Shown in pieces: positions 1 through 11,471 of a stretch of 64,000 bases of DNA. This stretch comes from Adenophora triphylla var. japonica. Its lineage: Eukaryota > Streptophyta > Magnoliopsida > Asterales > Campanulaceae. Numbering within the stretch: the first letter of the stretch is position 1; every line of letters begins with the position of its first letter. The notes beneath the pieces were generated by a model, which worked only from the letters and a program-made list of their open reading frames with translations, was not told where the DNA came from and searched no databases. The DNA is taken from the NCBI GenBank assembly GCA_022495995.1, contig JAFEMH010000527.1, forward strand, positions 124,001 through 188,000, in the 5' to 3' direction. The translations under genes and the position numbers were made by a program.

Positions 1-2079
1 GGATCGTAACCTATCCAATCTACGATGGACTTGTGCATCTTGAACCGGTTTCACAACTCCTTTGTGAACTTGGTTCTGTCTCTACTCTTGGTTCCATATT
101 ATTTTCGGGTTCTTGAACTTCTTTCAAGATTAATTTTACTCCCACTAGATTCTTTATTGAGAAACTATTTCTCAAGAAACAAATCGTGTAGAGCAACAAA
201 CATTTTGTTCTCTTTGTGATTGTAAAATCAATATCCGAAAATAACCTTGTCAGATTTGGTGCTAACTTATAAGAGACAAGTCTCTTTACATAAGATTCGC
301 AACCCCAAATCTTCATGAAAGACAAACTAAGTTTTCTTCCATGCCACATCTCATGTGGGGCCTTAGGAACCGATTTAGTAGGGACTCGATTCAGTGTAAC
401 CGCATTATTTCTAATGCATATCCTCAAAAGAAATAGGAAATAGGAAAGTCTGATTGACACATCATCGAACGAACCATGTCCTACAAGGTTCAATTCCTCC
501 TTTCAGACACACCATTCATAGTGGTGTTCAGTGTGGAGTCAACTCTTGAAACAATTTCATAGTTTTGAGATGATTGTCAAACTCTTGGCTCAAATATTCA
601 TCACCTCGATCTAATCGAAGTACTTAATAATTTTGCCAAATTGTTTTGTACTTCATCTTGAAATGTTTAAAACATCTCAAACGATTCACCTTTGGACTTC
701 ATCAGATGGACATAGTCATATCTAGATAAGTCATTGGTAAATATGATGAAATACCGAAATCTTCCCCTAGCATTGCTGCTTAATGGTCCACATACATCTC
801 ATGTATAATGACCGATAAGTCACTAGCCCTCCCACTACTTTAGTGTAAGGTGGTTTGGTCGATAATCCCAATAAATAAGATCCACATTCCTTAAATGATT
901 CATGGTCATATGAGTCTAAAAGTCCGTGTTAATGGAGTTTAGATATATGTTTCTTATTTATTTGACCAAGCCGGCAATGTCATATGAACGCGTTGTTCAT
1001 ATTGTTCGGTTTAGATTTCCATTTATATTATAGATATCTTCAACATTATTTTGTTTCTTATCTTCAAGGATATGAAGACCATTCAATGATATATGCAATA
1101 CAATAAAGCATATCATTAAATAAATATAAAACTTCTTATTGAAAATAAGAAAATTATATCCTTCATCATCCGTTTAAGAAACGGAAATAATACTCCTACT
1201 CAAATTCGGAACGTAGTCATACTTGTTCAAAACAAGTACTACTTCACAAGGTAAAGTGACTTCATAAGTCCCTTATGGCTAATGTTGCAACTCTTGCTCC
1301 ATTCCCATACATAGGTTTAATTTACCTTATTTGAGTAGCTTTCTATTCTTTGTTCCTTGCACATTTAAACAAATGTGGGATCCAATCCGGTATCATATAC
1401 CCAAGAACAAGAATTCGAAAGAAAAATATCTATCATATAGATTCTTGAATTAGTAGCAATCATATTGCCCTTCTTCACCTTTTAGGCCTTCCTAATTAGC
1501 CTTGCAACTTTGCTTCCAATGACCAATCTTATTGCATTGGTAGCAAACTGCATCCTTTTGAGACACTTTGGGTTTAGCCTCTTTGGCTTTGCAACTTTTG
1601 CCTTAGGTTTAGCAACCTTTGCTTTACCTTCTTTTCCTTCCTTTATGAACCCTTTTCTTGTGTCAACCATTAACACAATTTGCGGATTGCTCCTTCTTTC
1701 ATCTCATGAATTAAGAGCCTTCATCACAACATATATCTTTTGCCTAGCTTGCACTTGGAACATTTCCCTTGTGCGGTGTGCTAGAACAAAAGTAGTTATC
1801 ATGTGCTCAAGGTTCTTCATAAGAGCCTTTAAACATGATGGCAATTACAAGGCAAGCAATATTGTCAGAATCATCAATATGTTTCTAATGTTGCTTCCTT
1901 ATTTGCCCTTTGCAACATTTGCAGTGGGTTCAGTAGGAACGGATTCGTCAAGAACGTACACATTTACCCAAGAACCATTCTTTAGGCTTCTGATCCAATC
2001 AGAATTAAATGTATCGTTCCTTTCGAACTTTGTCCTTCATAAGGACGAATCGCAATTATCATTATGTAATGCTATTTCT
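1..2079 (-). pseudogene. Copia B gag-protease-integrase polyprotein, decayed and left-truncated
   Basis: A degenerate copia polyprotein with many stops and frameshifts. Gag begins near 2079: its first residues match the gag start of copia F (61885), including a recognisable SDWIRSL stretch. A remnant of the CCHC zinc knuckle, preceded by the lysine-rich run KGEEGKAKVAKPK-like, lies around 1480-1680. A broken protease-like stretch with an aspartate-threonine-glycine motif lies near 1400. Integrase core remnants follow: a DRG-EYLS-type motif near 600-660, NGVSERRN near 510, and the C-terminal part at 20-493 with the copia signature KIWGCESYVKR. Copia order (integrase before reverse transcriptase) means RT and RNase H lie beyond position 1. 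It is non-functional. Identification is by motif order and similarity to C and F; exact limits are approximate. Confidence 0.75.
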
Positions 2080-2940
2080 ACAACAAAATATACAAATCAT
2101 ATGAACACATATCAATATCAACACATTTATCATTTAAGAGCAAATAATGTATTTTACAAATACTCCCACTAAATCATACACCTTCCAATGCAAATGAGCA
2201 TAATATGCATTTAATGGGCTAAGATCCAACTTTAATTTAATCTCAAGTACGCTATGGCGCACCGCTCAAGATTAAACTAATTAGGTAGAAAACATCAATC
2301 ATATCGTATATGACTCTTAGGATCTTTTATGAGATTTATTTAAGACATCATATGTCCAAGCATATTTTAATCTCATCTTATGCCTTGGGTCCAAAACCAT
2401 TTTGATAACCCAATTAAGTTCATCCATTTTAAACGTATAGGAACCACCATTTCCTCATCTTGCTCGCAAACGGAATAGAATCAAAGCACCTTGCTATGGC
2501 AAGCCCACCCAAAACTATCCGAGTGGTCTCAAGTGTTTTAATCATGGATTGGCATAAAGAACTTAAAAGTTAAATGAAGGTTCTTTAAGGTAGATTATAA
2601 GCATATCAGCAAAGATAGTCAAAATCATGCACCAGGTAAGTTCCCAGGAAGATAGGTGAGCCACAAGGACTTCTTAAGTACCAACTCTTCCTTCGATGTA
2701 ACTCTCCTAGACATGCATAATTAGAAATCAACTCTGATTAGGCAACATAATCCCTACCTTTTATAAACAATCAGTTTCCTTTTAAATTTCGCGTATTTAT
2801 GACTTGTTTCCATAAACAATCATAAGATCCAAAATTTACAATGTCTAAATTTAAACATATTAGGAAACTAAATATCATGTTTCAACTAAACATCTAATTT
2901 AAAAAAAATTCTTAACATGTAAGAACAAATAAAACATGCA

Positions 2941-3157
2941 TCGCAATAATTATTAAAATCATATTTTAATCAATTAATCATGCATATCAATGAATCAATC
3001 TAGCATGGACTTATAAACTCAATTTTATAACATCCGCATTTTCATATACATTGCAATAATTATTAAAATCACATTTTAATCAATTAATCATGTATATCAA
3101 TGAATCAATCTATCGCGGACTTATAAACTCAATTTTATAACATCCAGTTTTCATATG
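2941..3157. repeat. Tandem duplication, 110-bp unit, two copies
   Basis: Unit 1 starts at 2941 and unit 2 at 3051; the copies differ at a handful of bases. The sequence is AT-rich and lies in the untranslated leader of copia B. Copia C and F leaders do not visibly show the same duplication. Confidence 0.85.
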
Positions 3158-3234
3158 AACATATCGATTGTAAACACAATCACGTAGAATAGCGTAAAAA
3201 TTGAACAAAGCTGATTACGCCCAGTTTTGGCTTA

Positions 3235-3337
3235 TTATGTCGCGTGACATAACTAGCCGGTGGCTAGTTATGTCGCGTGACATAACTGGCCCATTACTGT
3301 ATTTCCTCACTGTGGCCTACTATGTCGCACGACATAG
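3235..3337. repeat. Cluster of three CG-centred dyads in the copia B leader
   Basis: Three near-palindromes: TTATGTCGCGTGACATAA at 3235-3252 and 3268-3285, and CTATGTCGCACGACATAG at 3320-3337. The flanks GGCTAG/CTAGCC or GGCC extend each dyad to about 28-30 bp. The same word recurs in the B LTR (4057-4107) and, in its TGTCACGCGACA form, in gypsy H. Confidence 0.85.
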
Positions 3338-3565
3338 GTAGCCAAGCCTCACAGGATTTCCAGATTTCAATCAATTCAGATTACATGCAATTAAATCATA
3401 TAAAACAACCCTTTTACAGATTTAATTCAACATAATTCGAAAACGATTTTCACATTGTTTCACATAAACAATCAAAATTCTATCGCATACAAAAAACATG
3501 CAACGAACATATAAACAATTTATATAATCATTCTAGCATGTTAATTCAAACTTAACCATACGAAC

Positions 3566-3579
3566 GGGGCTCGATACCA
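3566..3579 (-). promoter_or_regulatory. Copia B primer-binding site
   Basis: Read on the minus strand, TGGTATCGAGCCCC follows the LTR end after two bases. It matches the usual tRNA-Met primer site of plant copia elements (TGGTATCAGAGC) with changes. It fixes the LTR boundary at 3583. Confidence 0.8.
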
Positions 3580-3976
3580 CTTTGTTGGGTTTTATGGATC
3601 CATGCGCGGAATTAAGCATAAAATTAACACAAAACCCAAAGCCCTAAGATCCGTTCTATACGATTAAATTGAATTCCTATGAGATAGAATTTACCAACCT
3701 AAATTGCTTTCCGGTCTTGAGCTATCGAACAATTTATTGGTGTGATTTTGAATCACAATCTTCAATCTTCAAGAACCTTTCAATCTTCGGATTGGAACTC
3801 TAGGCCTTGATCGTCAAACGAGCGAAGACCCTCTATTGTTGTATCCACACGTAAGAATGAACCAAGAACGATTTCTTGATGATTGCTAGATCAAAACCTA
3901 TGGAAGAATATTGAGAAACCTTTATGTGTTTTTCTTTCTTGAAAATTCGGCCAGGCCTTAGGGTTGACAGACCTCA

Positions 3977-3988
3977 CATATTTATACT
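3977..3988 (-). promoter_or_regulatory. Probable TATA box of copia B LTR
   Basis: Minus strand reads AGTATAAATATG, at the same relative place as the TATA-like site of copia C. Inferred from sequence only. Confidence 0.45.
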
Positions 3989-4056
3989 ACTTTAGTGTAA
4001 ATATGTTTCCTAATCGAATTAGGAGAACAGGCTGTCAAAAATGCGTCTGTGGCTAG

Positions 4057-4107
4057 TTATGTCGCGCGACATAACCAGCCAGTGGCTAGTTATGTCGCGT
4101 GACATAA
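4057..4107. repeat. Two CG-centred dyads in the copia B LTR
   Basis: TTATGTCGCGCGACATAA at 4057-4074 is a perfect 18-bp palindrome. TTATGTCGCGTGACATAA at 4090-4107 has one mismatched pair. Each is preceded by GTGGCTAG, as in the leader copies. Confidence 0.9.
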
Positions 4108-4522
4108 GTTGCCATATGCAGGAACTCTCAATCATTCTTCCTTTGGTTTAACCAATTCATTCTAGTTGTGTGTGACCCAATAGGATTATATTATGTTGGC
4201 AATGAGTTCGATCATATCGAATCCCATAAGACATAAGCGGACTCTAGCAAGCCATTATGTCTACCCAAATAATATAACGTAAGAGTTCACGTTTCCAATG
4301 GTACACTTCCATTTCTCCCTTTGTCTCACGATGTTATATTGAACACAAGTCATGGTCCACGTCAACTTGTATTTGTTCAATGCTTTCTCGATCTTGAGTA
4401 TAATGATAGTCCAATCATATTGGGGTGTGGCCACACGCTTTCATCATTATCACTCATCGAGGGGCCCAAGCAAAACATCTCTCTTTTGAGGGACAAATTC
4501 CATCTTGACTTATCATCCTTCC

Positions 4523-5103
4523 TGTTTTGGTCAGATTTCAACAATTAGATTTATAAGAAGGGAAAAGTGACTAAAGTGATATGAATCTAGGTACAATGAT
4601 CATCGTATTAGATAGAAATAGGCACAAGTGGTTTGTTGACTAGGGAAAGCCCTTGAACAACTTGTTCGCCGGCACAAAACCCCGGGAGGATGTGGCTCCT
4701 ACCTTCACCGAAAGTTTACTAAGAATTCACTGATGATTACAAAGCTAAGAGCATATGAAAAGGGAGCTTAGGCTAGTGTAGTACGTGTGTGTGAATTTAC
4801 AGTGCATATCCCCCTTTTATACCTCAAGAAATAAACTAAATAACAATGAGGGCCTTAAAACTCGGAGAAGTGGTTGATCTTGAGAGATATATCCGCACTT
4901 ATTGTTGACGAAGAGATAATGACGAGATTTGCTGGAGAAACGTGGTTGAACCAGTCTTCGGCATGTTCCCTAAAAAATAGGGAAACGTTATGCGACCCAA
5001 CCTGCAGAGGTCCAAGTTGTAAAATAGAACAACTCAAGTTGTTAGTACCAAGTTGTTAAGTACAAGTTGTAATCATGTTGACTGAAAAATGTAGGGCCCA
5101 ACA
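4523..5103 (-). repeat. Gypsy A 3' LTR (581 bp)
   Basis: TG...CA ends (TGTTTTGGTC at the left, GGGCCCAACA at the right). It holds four CAAGTTGT words within 5012-5072 and one CAACTTG near 4658. Minus-strand TATAAAAGG at about 4814-4822 is a probable TATA box. Confidence 0.93.
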
Positions 5104-5121
5104 ATTGCCCCCAAACTTTTT
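5104..5121 (-). promoter_or_regulatory. Gypsy A polypurine tract
   Basis: On the minus strand AAAAAGTTTGGGGGCAAT directly precedes the LTR start TGTTGGGCCC. This is the usual primer region for plus-strand DNA synthesis. Confidence 0.85.
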
Positions 5122-5462
5122 GAAAAAATGAGGAATAGGAAGAGACAAAAGAATTCAAAAAGTTTGCCCAAACAAGAAAGAAAAGAATGACGGTTTTTAA
5201 AATGGGGACCAATGGATGCGACGGTTAAGAGAAAAAGGTTTTACTTATTAAGAAGGTCTCAACCACTTTCTCTTTTCATTAAATAGAAAACTCCTGCTCC
5301 AACTCTCCCTTTCAACAAATGTAGCTTTCAAAGATTTTGCGGGAAGAAGAAGGAGAACCAGAGAAGGCGATTTTCGGAGAGAATCAAGTAAAAATTAGTG
5401 GTGAGTTTCTTTGCTTCCTTTTCGCTTTCACTTTCGATTTCTTGTTTTTCGCTTTGTAAAAA

Positions 5463-7257
5463 ATGGGGAAAAGGAAGGCGGTGACTTTGACTGAAAGTGG
5501 AGAGGGTTTGCCTGAGGGTTTTTTGACCCAAAGCATGTTAAAGAATCCTGAAAAGGAAAAGTGCACCATCCCAGCCGTTAATTTAGAAATTATCAAGAAA
5601 AACCATGCAATGGCCTTTGAAACCGAAATCTTTACCCACCCTAACCTAACTCCCGAGTGTTTCTCCCCCGATTGGGTGTGTTTTCCGAATACCCGTTCAT
5701 TATTGGCCTGAGGTTTCCTTTCCCAACTTTAATTACTCAATTCTTCGTATCTACCAAGCTTAACTATGCCCAACTTACGCCTCAAGGTTGGAGGAATCTT
5801 CAAACCCTAGTGAGACTAAACGCAGAAACAGAGTTAGCCATCGGTCTAGAGGAATTTGCTTTTACGAATGAGTTTAGGAGTTTCGGTTTAGGGAGGTATG
5901 GTTTTAGGGTTAGGGTTGGTAGGAAGCCTTTTGTGATCGACAATGTTGACAACGCTGATAGAGGGTGGAAGAACAATTTCTTTTTTGCCAAGAAGAGCAC
6001 CCTGGTGAAGGACGTGGGTGCCAACTTCAAATGGAGGTCCCAAGGTAGTAGGCAGTTTTTCTATTTTCTAAGGATGACTTTCAACAATGTACTAACTATT
6101 TCTCCAACTTTCTTTTTGGCCTAGTTGCAAAATTGGATGTACTTTTTCCCTTTAAGGATGACACAGAAGAAACAGTGAGCAAAATCTACGACTTGGAACC
6201 TTTATTGAGGACTTTTAAGGCACTACCAGTTCTATTTGTTGCAGATCCTAACGAAGAAGTTGGTCCAGAAGAAGCCCAAGAGGCAAACCTTGAAGAAACT
6301 TTGTCTGAGTCTGCTCCAATGTCTACAGGTTAATCAAATGTTTTAGATTTTTGCCTATCTCCACGTTGTTCTATCCTCTTTAACCTGTTATGACTCTTTA
6401 TCCTTTTTTGTAGCTACTCGCTCCAAGGGGACTGTCTGCCGTTCTCTTCTTGCCAAAGCCGAGCAAAGAGTACGGCCAAGCAGATGGAAAACCCCTACCC
6501 CCGTGTCCGTAGTAGCCTGGTTCTCAAGTGGCCGCATCCAAAAAGAAGGGGGATGCAAAGAAAAGGAAGCCGGTGGAAGTGGAAGCCACGGATGAAAATA
6601 GTGAAATGGACTGGAGAAGTTGGGAGAAAAATTTAAAGCTATGGTTGAGAAGGTAAGGACGAAGGAGCTTTTAATTTTATCCAACGAACTTGGATAACCT
6701 ATTGACATCTTTTTGGTGCAGGAACTTATGGCCCCGATTGTGGCTTATGTTGATGCACTAAAGATCAAAGCAATGAGATTTAGTCACGAAGGCTGCGGAA
6801 TCAAAAAAGGAGGCTAACAAAAGTGCAAAGGAAGTGGAGAAGTCAAGAAAGAGGCAAACAAGCATGCCAACGAAATGGAAGGTTTGAGGAGTGACTTCGA
6901 ACGTTTAGGAAAAGAGGTAGAGACCATTCGTGCCGAGAATAAAGCTCACATGAAGGAACTGGAGGTTGCAGAGGGGACTTTACTTTTAACGCCACCAAAA
7001 CTCTGCTGAGACCCGCATTCAAATGATTGAAGAGTATGAAAAAGGACAGCCTCACTTGGAACTTGGAGTATGAGAGGAAAGTCTTGGCGGACCACATTGG
7101 GGGAGCCGGCGGATGAAGGAGAGGTGAATTCCGCGGCTCGGAAGCTCGGTAGATGATGCTCACAAGGAACTAAACACCATAGTGGCTACTCCAACCGATC
7201 AAATGGAAGATGTAACACCGGCGGCAAAGAAAGCCAGAGGTTTAAAAATACTTTAAA
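5463..7257 (+). pseudogene. Antisense gene of gypsy A: putative gypsy-type transposase domain (PF04195-like) plus coiled coil, with two apparent introns
   Basis: A protein-coding gene on the strand opposite to gag-pol, lying between integrase and the 3' LTR. It starts at ATG 5463 (MGKRKAVTLTESGEG). A segment around 5640-5830 (GLRFPFPTLITQFF, then LTPQGWRNL) resembles the plant family called putative gypsy-type transposase, which despite its name has no shown transposase activity. An acidic region follows (6140-6330), then a charged coiled-coil-like region with many Lys and Glu (about 6770-7000), ending at TAA 7255-7257. Two GT...AG introns seem present: 6329-6413 (ends TTTTTTGTAG) and 6653-6721 (starts GTAAGG, ends GTGCAG). 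Single-base frameshifts near 5690 and 6070 break the exons, with more disruption after 6980. Antisense extra genes are known in Tat elements; their role is unknown. Confidence 0.65.
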
Positions 7258-8164
7258 ACTTTAAGCATTTTGGATGGGAAAAACAATTTTTTGCTTTGTG
7301 TACCTCCGTTGGTACAACAAATGGGGGGAGTGTCCCTTTAAAACAATGTTTTTGGTTTGTAATGGTTCATAAGAACCGAGACAATATTATTTGGGGGTAC
7401 TAGGTTGGTCTAGTACTCCAAGTTTTTTAGGTTTTTAGGGACTTGTTTGGCTTACCCAACTTGTCCTTTAATTATGAAAAGATCTTTTGGAAAACACTTA
7501 ACTGTTTTTAGCAAAGTAGTCTATGTCTCCAAGAGACGCTTATTTGTTCTTTTAGATAACATGTAAATGTTATAACCAAGTAGGTAACATGAAAATGTTA
7601 CAACCAAAAGTTCACAACTTGAAAAAGTGTGAAAACGTGCGCCTGGCGAAGGTGTCAAAACCTTAATTCGTAAGAAAAGATGAAAATCTTTTAACCATAA
7701 GTACCTTGATCAGAGGTAAATCGTTTGAAGGGATAGAACAAGTATCAGCCGTCCTGGCGTGTCAACAAGTTCTATACCTCTCCAGCTAGAATTCCAACAT
7801 GTATCAGCCGTACTGGCGTGTCAACATGTTGAAATTTTCTTCTTCAGGTTCAAACACGTATCGCCCGCACCGGCGTGTCAACATGCTTGACCTGCTCGCT
7901 TGAGCCTCAACAAGTATCACTGCACCGGCGTGTCAACATGTTGAGACTGTTCCATTTGCTCAAGTTGCACCTTGCAAAACAGATTTACGTTAGGGTTGGG
8001 CGTTAGCGTAGCTAACGCCCTCCGACGCTCAAGTCGCAAGGATTCGATAAGAGTAAAAAATTGAAACGTGTAATTGAACTTGACATAAATTCTAAACCGT
8101 ACTGAAGGGTCTAGTTATAAACAACCAGACTCACATGAAATAGAGTTTCAAGTGGATTGCGTTC
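7258..8164. other. Gypsy A non-coding region between antisense gene and integrase
   Basis: No credible coding sequence. It contains the four stem-loop repeats at 7734-7945. The words GTAAC ATG-AAAATGTTA around 7555-7605 are a short imperfect duplication. Confidence 0.6.
7734..7945. repeat. Four irregular stem-loop repeats in the gypsy A 3' region
   Basis: Units at 7734-7774, 7791-7835, 7847-7892 and 7906-7945. Each has a loop of the form GTATCRSCCGYRCYGGCGTGTC (unit 4 is shortened) between arms that pair with each other. The arms differ between units (TAGAAC with GTTCTA; ATTCCAACATGT with ACATGTTGAAAT; GGTTCAAACACGT with ACATGCTTGACC; CTCAACAAGT with ACATGTTGAG), yet pairing of 8-11 positions is kept. 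Confidence 0.8.
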
Positions 8165-9230
8165 CAACTTCTAGGGATTCTGTCTCCACTTGGGGTTGAC
8201 AACCGCATGCACCTTTGCGCCTTCATCGATGAGATACGGGCCTTCCCACTTGGGAGCTAGTTTACCGCATTCGATTCTCTTGTATTTTGAAAAACTTTTC
8301 TCAAAACTAAATCACCAACTGGAACCTTCTTATTCGACATTCTTGTTGTAAGACACGGCGATTCGCCGCCGATAAGCCGCCATCCTTATCTTGGCTAAAT
8401 CCCCGATCTCATCAATTGTATCTAAATCTTGAGTTAGCAAGAGGTTATTTTCATCTTGAGTCAATAAGCCATACCTTGCTTTGTGGGGATGGTCACTTCA
8501 ACTGGAATTACAGCTTCACTTCCGTACACTAAAGAATAGGGGTTCTACACCGTTGCTCCTTTAGAAGTGGTTCTATCTCGCCCAAAGCACAAGTGGTAGT
8601 TCTTCAACCCACTTGCCCTTCTTTTGATCCAGGCGCTTCTTCAAGTTGTTGATAATCAACTTGTTACTAGATTCACTTGGCCATTAGCTTGAGGATGGAC
8701 AGGTGTTGACATGATTAACTTGATGCCCTAATAGCGAGCACAAAAATCTCTAGTCTTCTTACTTATGAATTGTGACCCGTTGTCACATATAATTTCGACG
8801 GCACACCAAACTCGCTAATGATATTTTTCTTTAAAAACGATATTACCTCTTTGTCTCGACTTGTACATAAGCTTACGCCTCGATCCACTTTGAGAAATAA
8901 TCGGTTAGAGCCAACATGAACACTTTGCCTCCGGGAGCTTTGGGCAACTTGCCTACAATATCCATGCCCCACCGCATGAAAGGCCAAGATGAGACTATAG
9001 GATGTAGAGGTTCGAGAGTTGGTGCAAGATGTTGCTTTGTGTCTTTGGCAAGCATCACACTTCTGTACATAATCCATGGCATCTTGACGCATGGTTGGCC
9101 AATAATATCCCGTCTTGAGAGCCTTTGATGCTAACGCCTTTCCTCCAATGATTCCCACATACTCCTTCATGGATTTCTTTGAGCACAAGTTCAACTTGCT
9201 CACTGTCTACACATCTCAAGTAATGCCCTG
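8165..9230 (-). pseudogene. Gypsy A integrase, broken
   Basis: The zinc-binding HHCC region lies near 9050-9200 ([11 protein letters not shown], then CDACQRHK). The catalytic core follows at about 8770-9000, with a first-Asp region [15 protein letters not shown] visible in another frame, and the second-Asp region near 8770-8800 altered. The C-terminal part runs to about 8165 (a stretch ending near WEGPYLIDEG). At least three frame changes separate these parts, and the product would be inactive. Integrase would normally insert the cDNA copy into the genome. It directly follows the second RNase H, as usual for Tat elements. Confidence 0.8.
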
Positions 9231-10408
9231 CAAAAGATTTCTTGAACATCACATTATCTATTAACACGAAAGTTGAAGTTCGAATCTTAAATGATCTAAC
9301 ATTTTTAACATCGGGAGGAATAGTTCCAAGTTGAAGGAACTCGATGACAGGTTGGGTCCAAGAAGGCTTAGCATCTTGTGCCCCAAGAGGTGGAAGAACC
9401 ACTTGAGTTTCTTCAACTTGGTCTATCACCGGGTACTTAACATAAATAATGGGGATATTAGTATGTAACATTGATTTGCAAGTTGAACCCAAGTTGGCCA
9501 AGGCGTCTGCCTCTGCATTCTCTTCTCTAGGGACCTGTTCCAAAGAGAATGATAAAAATTTCGAAGCTAGTGCTTTAACATGTTGGAGGTACAGAGTCAT
9601 CTTGGAATGCTTCGCCATATAACTGCCATTAAACTGGTTAGCTAGTAATTGAGAGTCAACAAATACATTTAAATGTGTTATATTCAAACTTAAAGCTGTA
9701 GTTAAACCCATGATTAGGGCTTCATACTCAGCTTCATTATTCGTTGCATTAAATTCACAAGATACAGCTTGAGGTATGATATCACCTTGAGGGGATTTTA
9801 GGACTATTCCCAAGCCAATTCCCTTGGAATTTGAGGCTCCATCTGTAAATAGTGTCCAAAATCTAGGAATAGTTTTACCTTCAAGTTGCTTTGCACTTCC
9901 GGTTCTACCTCAGCTGCAAACTTGGACCGAAGTCGGCCTACGAAATCGGCTAGGGCCTGCGATTTGATGGTTGTTCTTGGCTCGTATGATATGTCATACG
10001 TGCTCAACTTGACGGACCACTTGGCCAATCTACTCGACATCTTCTGGAGTTCTCAACACATTTCTCATAGGATAGTTAGTCCTAACAGGTTATGGAATGT
10101 GTTTCAAAATAATGACGCAATTTGGTAGCGGCGGTAGTTAAGGCTAATATTAATTTTTCTAGATGAGAGTACCTTGTTTCGGCATCTAACAAAGACTTAC
10201 TTACATAGTAAACGGGATGTTGTTCTCCTTGGATCTCTTTCACCAATACCGCACTAACAGCGTTTTCGGATACATCTAAATATAAATAAAGATGCTCACC
10301 ATGTTCGGGTTTAGCAAGTAGGGGTGACGTCATCAAATATTCTTTAAGTTGTTTGAAAGCCGCCTCATGTTGGTCGGTCCATTGAAAGAGCTTATTTTTT
10401 CTTAACAC
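9055..10408 (-). pseudogene. Gypsy A RNase H and second (archaeal-type) RNase H
   Basis: The first RNase H spans 10408 to about 9980 (LYLYLDVSENAVSAVLV; YYVSKSLLDAETRYSHLEK). After a linker containing RLAKWSVKLSTYDISYEPR comes a second RNase H between about 9880 and 9480, with NNEAEYEALIMGL, FVDSQLLANQF and ENAEADALANLGS. Having two RNase H domains is typical of the Tat lineage. The longest open stretch (9055-9813) also includes the start of integrase. Frame changes occur near 10045 and 9810. Confidence 0.85.
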
Positions 10409-11471
10409 TTCGTAGAATAACCCGCACTTATCGAGATGATTTGGATATAAATCTATTCAAAGCAGCCTACTCTACCTGTTAACCTTTGCACGTCCTTGAT
10501 GTTTTTAGGGGACTCCAAGTTGAGAATCGCTTTGATTTGCTCGGGACTTGCTTCGATTCCCCTCTTGGTTACCATATATCCCAAGAATTTACTCTGCTCG
10601 ACACCAAAGTTGCACTTTGCCGGATTGAGCTTCATGTTGAAGGCTTTCAAGATGTTGAACGCCTCAAAGCAAGGTGTTCTACATGATCTTCAATATGTTT
10701 GGACTTTACTACCATGTCATCTATGTAAACCTCCATTGTCTTGCCAAGTTGATCTTTGAACATCTTGTTCACCAATCTCTGTAGGTTGCCCCTGCATTTT
10801 TAAGACCAAATGGCATAGCAATATAACAATATATACCTTCTGGAGTCATGAATGCTGTATCCTCTTGGTCTGAAGGCTCCATTTTAATCTGGCGATACCG
10901 GAAGACGCATCCATGAATGTCAAGATGTCGTGGCCACTGTCTCGTCAACTAGAGAGTCAATGTGAGGGAGAGGGAATGGGTCCTTCGGACAGGCCTTGTT
11001 CAAGTCGGTGAAGTCCACGCATACCCGCCACTTGCCATTCTTCTTATCCACCACTACAACGTTAGCCAACCATCTTGGAGTGCGAACTTCTCTGATCATC
11101 TTGGACTTCAGCAGCCTTTCAACTTCAAATTTATGATCTGATTCCTTTCTTGGGCAAACTTCCTCCTTTTCTGACGGACAGGACGGATGGTTGGGTCAAT
11201 GTTCAATTTGTGAGTAATAATATCTTTGCTTATCCCTGTCATGTCTTCATGCTTCCAAGCAAAGCATTTCGACTTTTCAGAACTCAATCGGCTCCTCCTC
11301 AATCTCGGAGGGTAGGTCTACCCCAACTTGTACTTGGGCCTCGGGATTCGAAGCATCAGCAGGAACGCTCTTCGTATCATGCTCCACCGCTTCAAGAACA
11401 TCCGGGGCCTTTTCTTTAATTGCTATGCTTGCCGAGGGATCGAACTCGCTTTCATGTTGACCTTGTAACAT
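10409..11471 (-). pseudogene. Gypsy A reverse transcriptase, broken
   Basis: RT fragments in several frames. The N-terminal part includes CFAWKHEDMTGI near 11240-11290. A region around 10960-11060 carries the substrate-binding motifs in disrupted form. The thumb and connection part at 10453-10650 reads MKLNPAKCNFGVEQSKFLGYMVTKRGIE. Its active site is not intact in any single frame. RT would copy element RNA into cDNA. The upstream part (11277-11471) is the protease-RT linker. Confidence 0.8.

Larger units (their letters stand above)
2080..3565 (-). other. Copia B untranslated leader
   Basis: About 1.5 kb between the primer site and gag with no coding potential and high AT content. It aligns by eye with the leaders of copia C (19113-19590 plus 38858-39308) and copia F (61029-61884), for example in stretches around the phrase ATACTCCCACTAAAT. 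It contains a 110-bp tandem duplication and three CG-centred dyads, listed separately. Confidence 0.7.
3583..4522 (-). repeat. Copia B 5' LTR, 3'-terminal segment
   Basis: Starts with TGTTGGGTTTT on the plus strand, the same terminus as the copia C LTR at 39324. It continues at 14316 after the gypsy A insertion. The text around 4370-4520 (including a TATCATCCTTCC phrase) aligns with copia C 40200-40400 and, inverted, with copia F 59700-59950. Confidence 0.85.

Noticed and set aside
7734..7945. CRISPR-like array (repeats with spacers)
   Set aside because: Only four irregular units with variable arms and eukaryotic retrotransposon surroundings; the stem-loop reading fits better.
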